Shown here in pieces: positions 61,265-64,000 of a stretch of 64,000 bases of DNA. Each line of letters starts with the position of its first letter. The stretch's first letter is position 1. The stretch lies in contig NZ_JALHLP010000001.1 of assembly GCF_022844465.1 (NCBI RefSeq), forward strand, positions 1,171,362 to 1,235,361, in the 5' to 3' direction. Below the pieces are notes generated by a model that did no database searches, was not told where the DNA came from, and was given only the letters and a program-made list of their open reading frames with translations. The DNA comes from Bradyrhizobium sp. Lineage in GTDB: Bacteria > Pseudomonadota > Alphaproteobacteria > Rhizobiales > Xanthobacteraceae. The position numbers and the translations under genes were made by a program.

Positions 61265-62482
61265 ATGGACCTCCGCTACAGCGCACAACATCGCGCACTC
61301 CAGGAAGAAGCGCGCACCTTCATCCAGAAACATCGCCACCTTTCCCCAAAGACGGGGGGCGGGCGGAAGCGGCCCGACGCGCGAGCCCTGGATTGGCAGA
61401 AGCTTCTGCTGGAGCGCGGCTATTTCGCCCGCAACATTCCCCGTGAATATGGCGGCTTCGGCCGGCCGGTCGACATCATGGAATTGGCGATCATCGCCGA
61501 AGAATTCTCGAACGCGGGCGTTTCTCCGGGCATCATGAACCAGGGTATTTCCATGCTGGTGCCGACATTGCTCGAGGTCGGAACGAAGGAGCAGTGCGTC
61601 CGATGGATCGGGCCGACCATCCGCGGCGACATCATCTGGTGCCAGGGCTATTCGGAGCCGGGTTCGGGCTCCGACCTTGCCGCCGCCAAGACCTCCGCCC
61701 GGGTCGAGGCCGGCCAGTTTGTCATCAATGGCCAGAAGATCTGGACCAGTTCCGCCCACTACGCCGACATGATGTTTCTTCTCTGCCGTACTGAGTTCGA
61801 CAAGAGCAAGCACGATGGACTGTCCTACCTTCTTGTCCCCATGAATGCGCCTGGCATTGAGGTGCGCCCATTGGTCACGATGACCGGTCGCGCCGAGTTC
61901 AACGAGACGTTCTTTACGGATGTCCGCGTACCAACCGACCAGATTGTGATGGGACGCGGCGACGGCTGGCATGTCGCCAATGTCACCTTGAAGTACGAAC
62001 GGATGCTGCTCGGCGACGCCAACAAGCTGACCTACCGTCTGGCGAGAGCTGTCGAACTGATGAAGAAAACGACGCTCGATGGCTGCCGGTTCATCGACAT
62101 CCCCGAATATCGCGAACGATTGCTGAAACTGCAGGGCGAGGTGATGGCCTCGAAATACCACGGTCTTCGATTAATGACCGAGCAGGCGAAGGGAGAGGAT
62201 TCGGGGGTCAAGCGCCTGATCGTCAAGTTGAACGGGACGATGATTGCATATCGGCTGTCATCGCTGGTCGTCGACGTACTCGGCGCGGCGGGACTCGCTT
62301 ACGAACCGGTCGGCGAAGCAGCGGAAGACGACGAAGCCACCACCTGGCAAATCGACAACATGTACGATATCGGCCTCATCATCGGTGGCGGCTCATCGAA
62401 TATCCAGAAGAACATCATCGGCGAGCGCGGCCTGGGCCTGCCGCGCGAGCCGAAATCCGCCCCACCGGCCGTCAGGGCGTGA
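61265..62482 (+). CDS. Acyl-CoA dehydrogenase, subunit 1 of a heteromeric pair
   Basis: A 405-residue dehydrogenase homologue. It keeps the FAD/substrate motif YSEPGSGSDLAAAKTSA near residues 131-147 and GQKIWTSSAHYADMMFLL, and ends with GGGSSNIQKNIIGERGLGLPRE. The HGGxG region of its C-terminal half is changed to DVLGAAGLAYE. Its stop overlaps the start of the next dehydrogenase gene. This matches alpha2beta2 acyl-CoA dehydrogenases (FadE26/27, FadE28/29, Scd types), where two different subunits share the active site and act on large substrates such as steroid side chains. Confidence 0.87.
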   Translation: MDLRYSAQHRALQEEARTFIQKHRHLSPKTGGGRKRPDARALDWQKLLLERGYFARNIPREYGGFGRPVDIMELAIIAEEFSNAGVSPGIMNQGISMLVPTLLEVGTKEQCVRWIGPTIRGDIIWCQGYSEPGSGSDLAAAKTSARVEAGQFVINGQKIWTSSAHYADMMFLLCRTEFDKSKHDGLSYLLVPMNAPGIEVRPLVTMTGRAEFNETFFTDVRVPTDQIVMGRGDGWHVANVTLKYERMLLGDANKLTYRLARAVELMKKTTLDGCRFIDIPEYRERLLKLQGEVMASKYHGLRLMTEQAKGEDSGVKRLIVKLNGTMIAYRLSSLVVDVLGAAGLAYEPVGEAAEDDEATTWQIDNMYDIGLIIGGGSSNIQKNIIGERGLGLPREPKSAPPAVRA

Positions 62483-63579
62483 GCATGGAATTCGGTCTCA
62501 GCGAAGAACAGGTGATGCTCGCGGAATCCCTGGGGGGCTTTCTGGCCGAGCGGCTGCCGATGGGCAAATTTCGCACCGTCGCCGAGAGCGGCTCCGGCTT
62601 CGACGGTGAATTGTGGTCGGGCCTCGCCGCGCAAGGCATCATGGGCATCATGGTGCCAGAGGAGTTCGGCGGCCTGGGGCTCTCGCTGCTGGATGCAGTG
62701 GTTGCCGCAGAGGCGCTCGGCTATCACGCAGCACCGACACCATTCGCAGCCGCGCTGGTCATGGCTCCCCTCGCCCTCATGGGTAGCGGCGACCGTGCCC
62801 AGCAAAAAACATGGCTGCCGCGGATCGCCAGCGGCGAAGTGCGGATCGGGCTCGGGTTTGCCGGCATGTCGGGCCAGACCGGCGAAGCCGTCGGCCGCCT
62901 CGATGGCGATCGACTGTCCGGTCGGATCACGGCCGTGCTCGATGGCGGCAGCGCGACGCATTTTATGGTCTATCTCCAGGATGGCCGCGCGGCGCTGTTC
63001 GCCGCGGCCGGGGAGCCCGGCGTCAGCGTCACCACGCACCGCAGCCTGGATCGCACACGACCGGTGACGGAGCTGGTGTTGCACGATGCGCGGGCTACGA
63101 TCCTCGGCGCAGCCAACGATCCGAAGGCAGCGGCGACCGCCGTGCTCGACGCAGGTCGCGTCTTGCTAGCGGGCGACACGCTGGGGGCGGCGCAGTCCAT
63201 GTTTGACAAGGCGCTGCTCTATTCCAAGGAGCGGGTTCAGTTCAATCGCGTGATCGGTTCGTTTCAAGCCGTCAAACATACGCTCGCCGACATCATCACC
63301 ATCCTCGAGCCGTGCCGCTCGCTGGTCTGGTACGCGGCGCATGCGCAGGCCGGACCACCCGCGGAGGCCCGCCTCGCCGCGTTGCAGGCGAAAGCGCATC
63401 TGGGCGATGCTGGGCGCGAAATCGCGCGCCTCTCGACCGAGATCCACGGCGGCATGGGATTTACCGACCTGCTCGGCCTTCACTACTGGTTCAAGCGCAT
63501 TGCCTTCAACCGGCAGTTGCTCGGCGCTCCCGAGCGCTGCAGGCACGAGGCCGCCATCGCGCAAGAGTGGGTGAGTTGA
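62479..63579 (+). CDS. Acyl-CoA dehydrogenase, subunit 2 of a heteromeric pair
   Basis: A 366-residue dehydrogenase homologue. The usual TEPGAGSD motif is lost (GLGFAGMSGQTGEAVGRL), while the C-terminal EIHGGMGFTDLLGLHYWFKR keeps the HGGMGFT part missing in subunit 1. The GTG at 62479 overlaps the stop of subunit 1 (GTGA); an ATG at 62485 gives the protein two residues shorter. The complementary loss of motifs supports an obligate heteromer. It is shorter than a typical 380-400-residue family member. Confidence 0.86.
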   Translation: MSMEFGLSEEQVMLAESLGGFLAERLPMGKFRTVAESGSGFDGELWSGLAAQGIMGIMVPEEFGGLGLSLLDAVVAAEALGYHAAPTPFAAALVMAPLALMGSGDRAQQKTWLPRIASGEVRIGLGFAGMSGQTGEAVGRLDGDRLSGRITAVLDGGSATHFMVYLQDGRAALFAAAGEPGVSVTTHRSLDRTRPVTELVLHDARATILGAANDPKAAATAVLDAGRVLLAGDTLGAAQSMFDKALLYSKERVQFNRVIGSFQAVKHTLADIITILEPCRSLVWYAAHAQAGPPAEARLAALQAKAHLGDAGREIARLSTEIHGGMGFTDLLGLHYWFKRIAFNRQLLGAPERCRHEAAIAQEWVS

Positions 63580-63932
63580 GAGATCTTCTCGTGGCACGAA
63601 TATTCAGTAGCGCTAAGAATGCCTAGCGAACATAAGTTCTATAGAAGTATGCGTCGTGATCGAACGTCCGGCGTCGATCTGCAGCATATTCGACGCTGGG
63701 CAGCAGCAGATTGCGGTATTCTTAGGCGCGCAAGCGATCCGCACGGTTATCTCGCGACGCGCACTTACTGAAATCGGCCTATGACTTTCCATAGCCTTCA
63801 TTCCGCGAATCCGCTCGCCCCTGAGCAGGGCCGTTTCTTTGCGCTGCTACGGGGAGAAGCCGTCAGCGGCGAGCTTCTTGAATTTCGCGAGAAGTCAAAA
63901 TCCCAGTTGGCGTCGGAAATCTGGAGTATGCG
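63580..63932. other. 353-bp spacer before the window end
   Basis: No gene, hairpin or repeat could be supported. An alternative reading frame starting at ATG 63781 stays open to the window edge, but its composition is not protein-like. Confidence 0.4.
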
Positions 63933-64000
63933 ATGGATTTTGCCTCAACAAGCATCCTTCCCATGCTCCTTCCCTACTTCGATTCGGACGATGAAGTTGA
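63933..64000 (+). CDS. Possible start of an unidentified gene (partial, cut by window edge)
   Basis: ATG at 63933 is preceded by GGAG seven bases upstream and opens a frame reading MDFASTSILPMLLPYFDSDD to the window end, without stop. Only 22 codons are visible. The MDF start is common in acyl-CoA dehydrogenases, but nothing diagnostic is seen. Confidence 0.3.
   Translation, partial: MDFASTSILPMLLPYFDSDDEV

Noticed and set aside
63781..64000. Frame from ATG 63781 running to the window end
   Set aside because: Composition is not protein-like and it lacks a ribosome binding site; the frame from 63933 is more convincing.
1..64000. CRISPR arrays, tRNA or rRNA genes, intact transposases
   Set aside because: No repeat-spacer pattern, cloverleaf, rRNA segment or transposase motif could be recognised by eye.

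Overview
The window looks like chromosome of an alphaproteobacterium of the Bradyrhizobium/Rhodopseudomonas group. The evidence is high GC, dense leftward and rightward operons, a phn block with the DUF1045 gene typical of Rhizobiales, many acyl-CoA catabolism paralogues, and a TAACAGGGA-type intergenic repeat of a kind I associate with Bradyrhizobium. No rRNA, tRNA, CRISPR array or intact insertion sequence was recognised.

Region 1 (1-11468) is a phosphorus-scavenging island. phnC and the first codons of a probable phnD run left. A broken hexapeptide acyltransferase gene, phnM and a DUF1045 gene run right. phoD runs left and ends against them. Divergent from phoD is an operon of a ugp-type ABC importer (ATPase, two permeases, binding protein) and two tandem calcineurin-like phosphodiesterases. 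Both divergent control regions carry 11-bp-periodic repeats resembling PHO boxes. A 617-bp repeat-bearing spacer (11469-12085) follows.

Region 2 (12086-24674) starts the catabolic part: nitronate monooxygenase, cytochrome P450, SDR, Rieske oxygenase, and a Liv-type ABC importer operon with an acyl-CoA synthetase embedded in it.

Region 3 (24675-32550) is an alkane-oxidation module (alkJ, alkH, alkG, alkB and divergent alkS) that closely matches, from memory, the Pseudomonas putida GPo1 OCT-plasmid proteins. It looks like an acquired insert inside the surrounding regulon.

Region 4 (32726-63579) holds acyl-CoA dehydrogenases, crotonases, SDRs, acyl-CoA synthetases, a FadH-like reductase, a biotin-dependent acyl-CoA carboxylase with one alpha and two beta subunits, two thiolase-like/DUF35 pairs, a MaoC-like hydratase and a heteromeric acyl-CoA dehydrogenase pair. 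A TetR gene lies at 34222.

The main unexplained signal is a palindrome, TTCKAAC-N4-GTTAG, found nine times in eight promoter regions of regions 2 and 4, and absent from the alk module and the phosphorus island. It defines one candidate regulon. Its gene content (uptake, CoA activation, dehydrogenation, carboxylation, hydration, retro-aldol cleavage) suggests degradation of a branched or polycyclic-side-chain carboxylic acid, such as an isoprenoid or sterol/bile-acid side chain. The substrate is inference.
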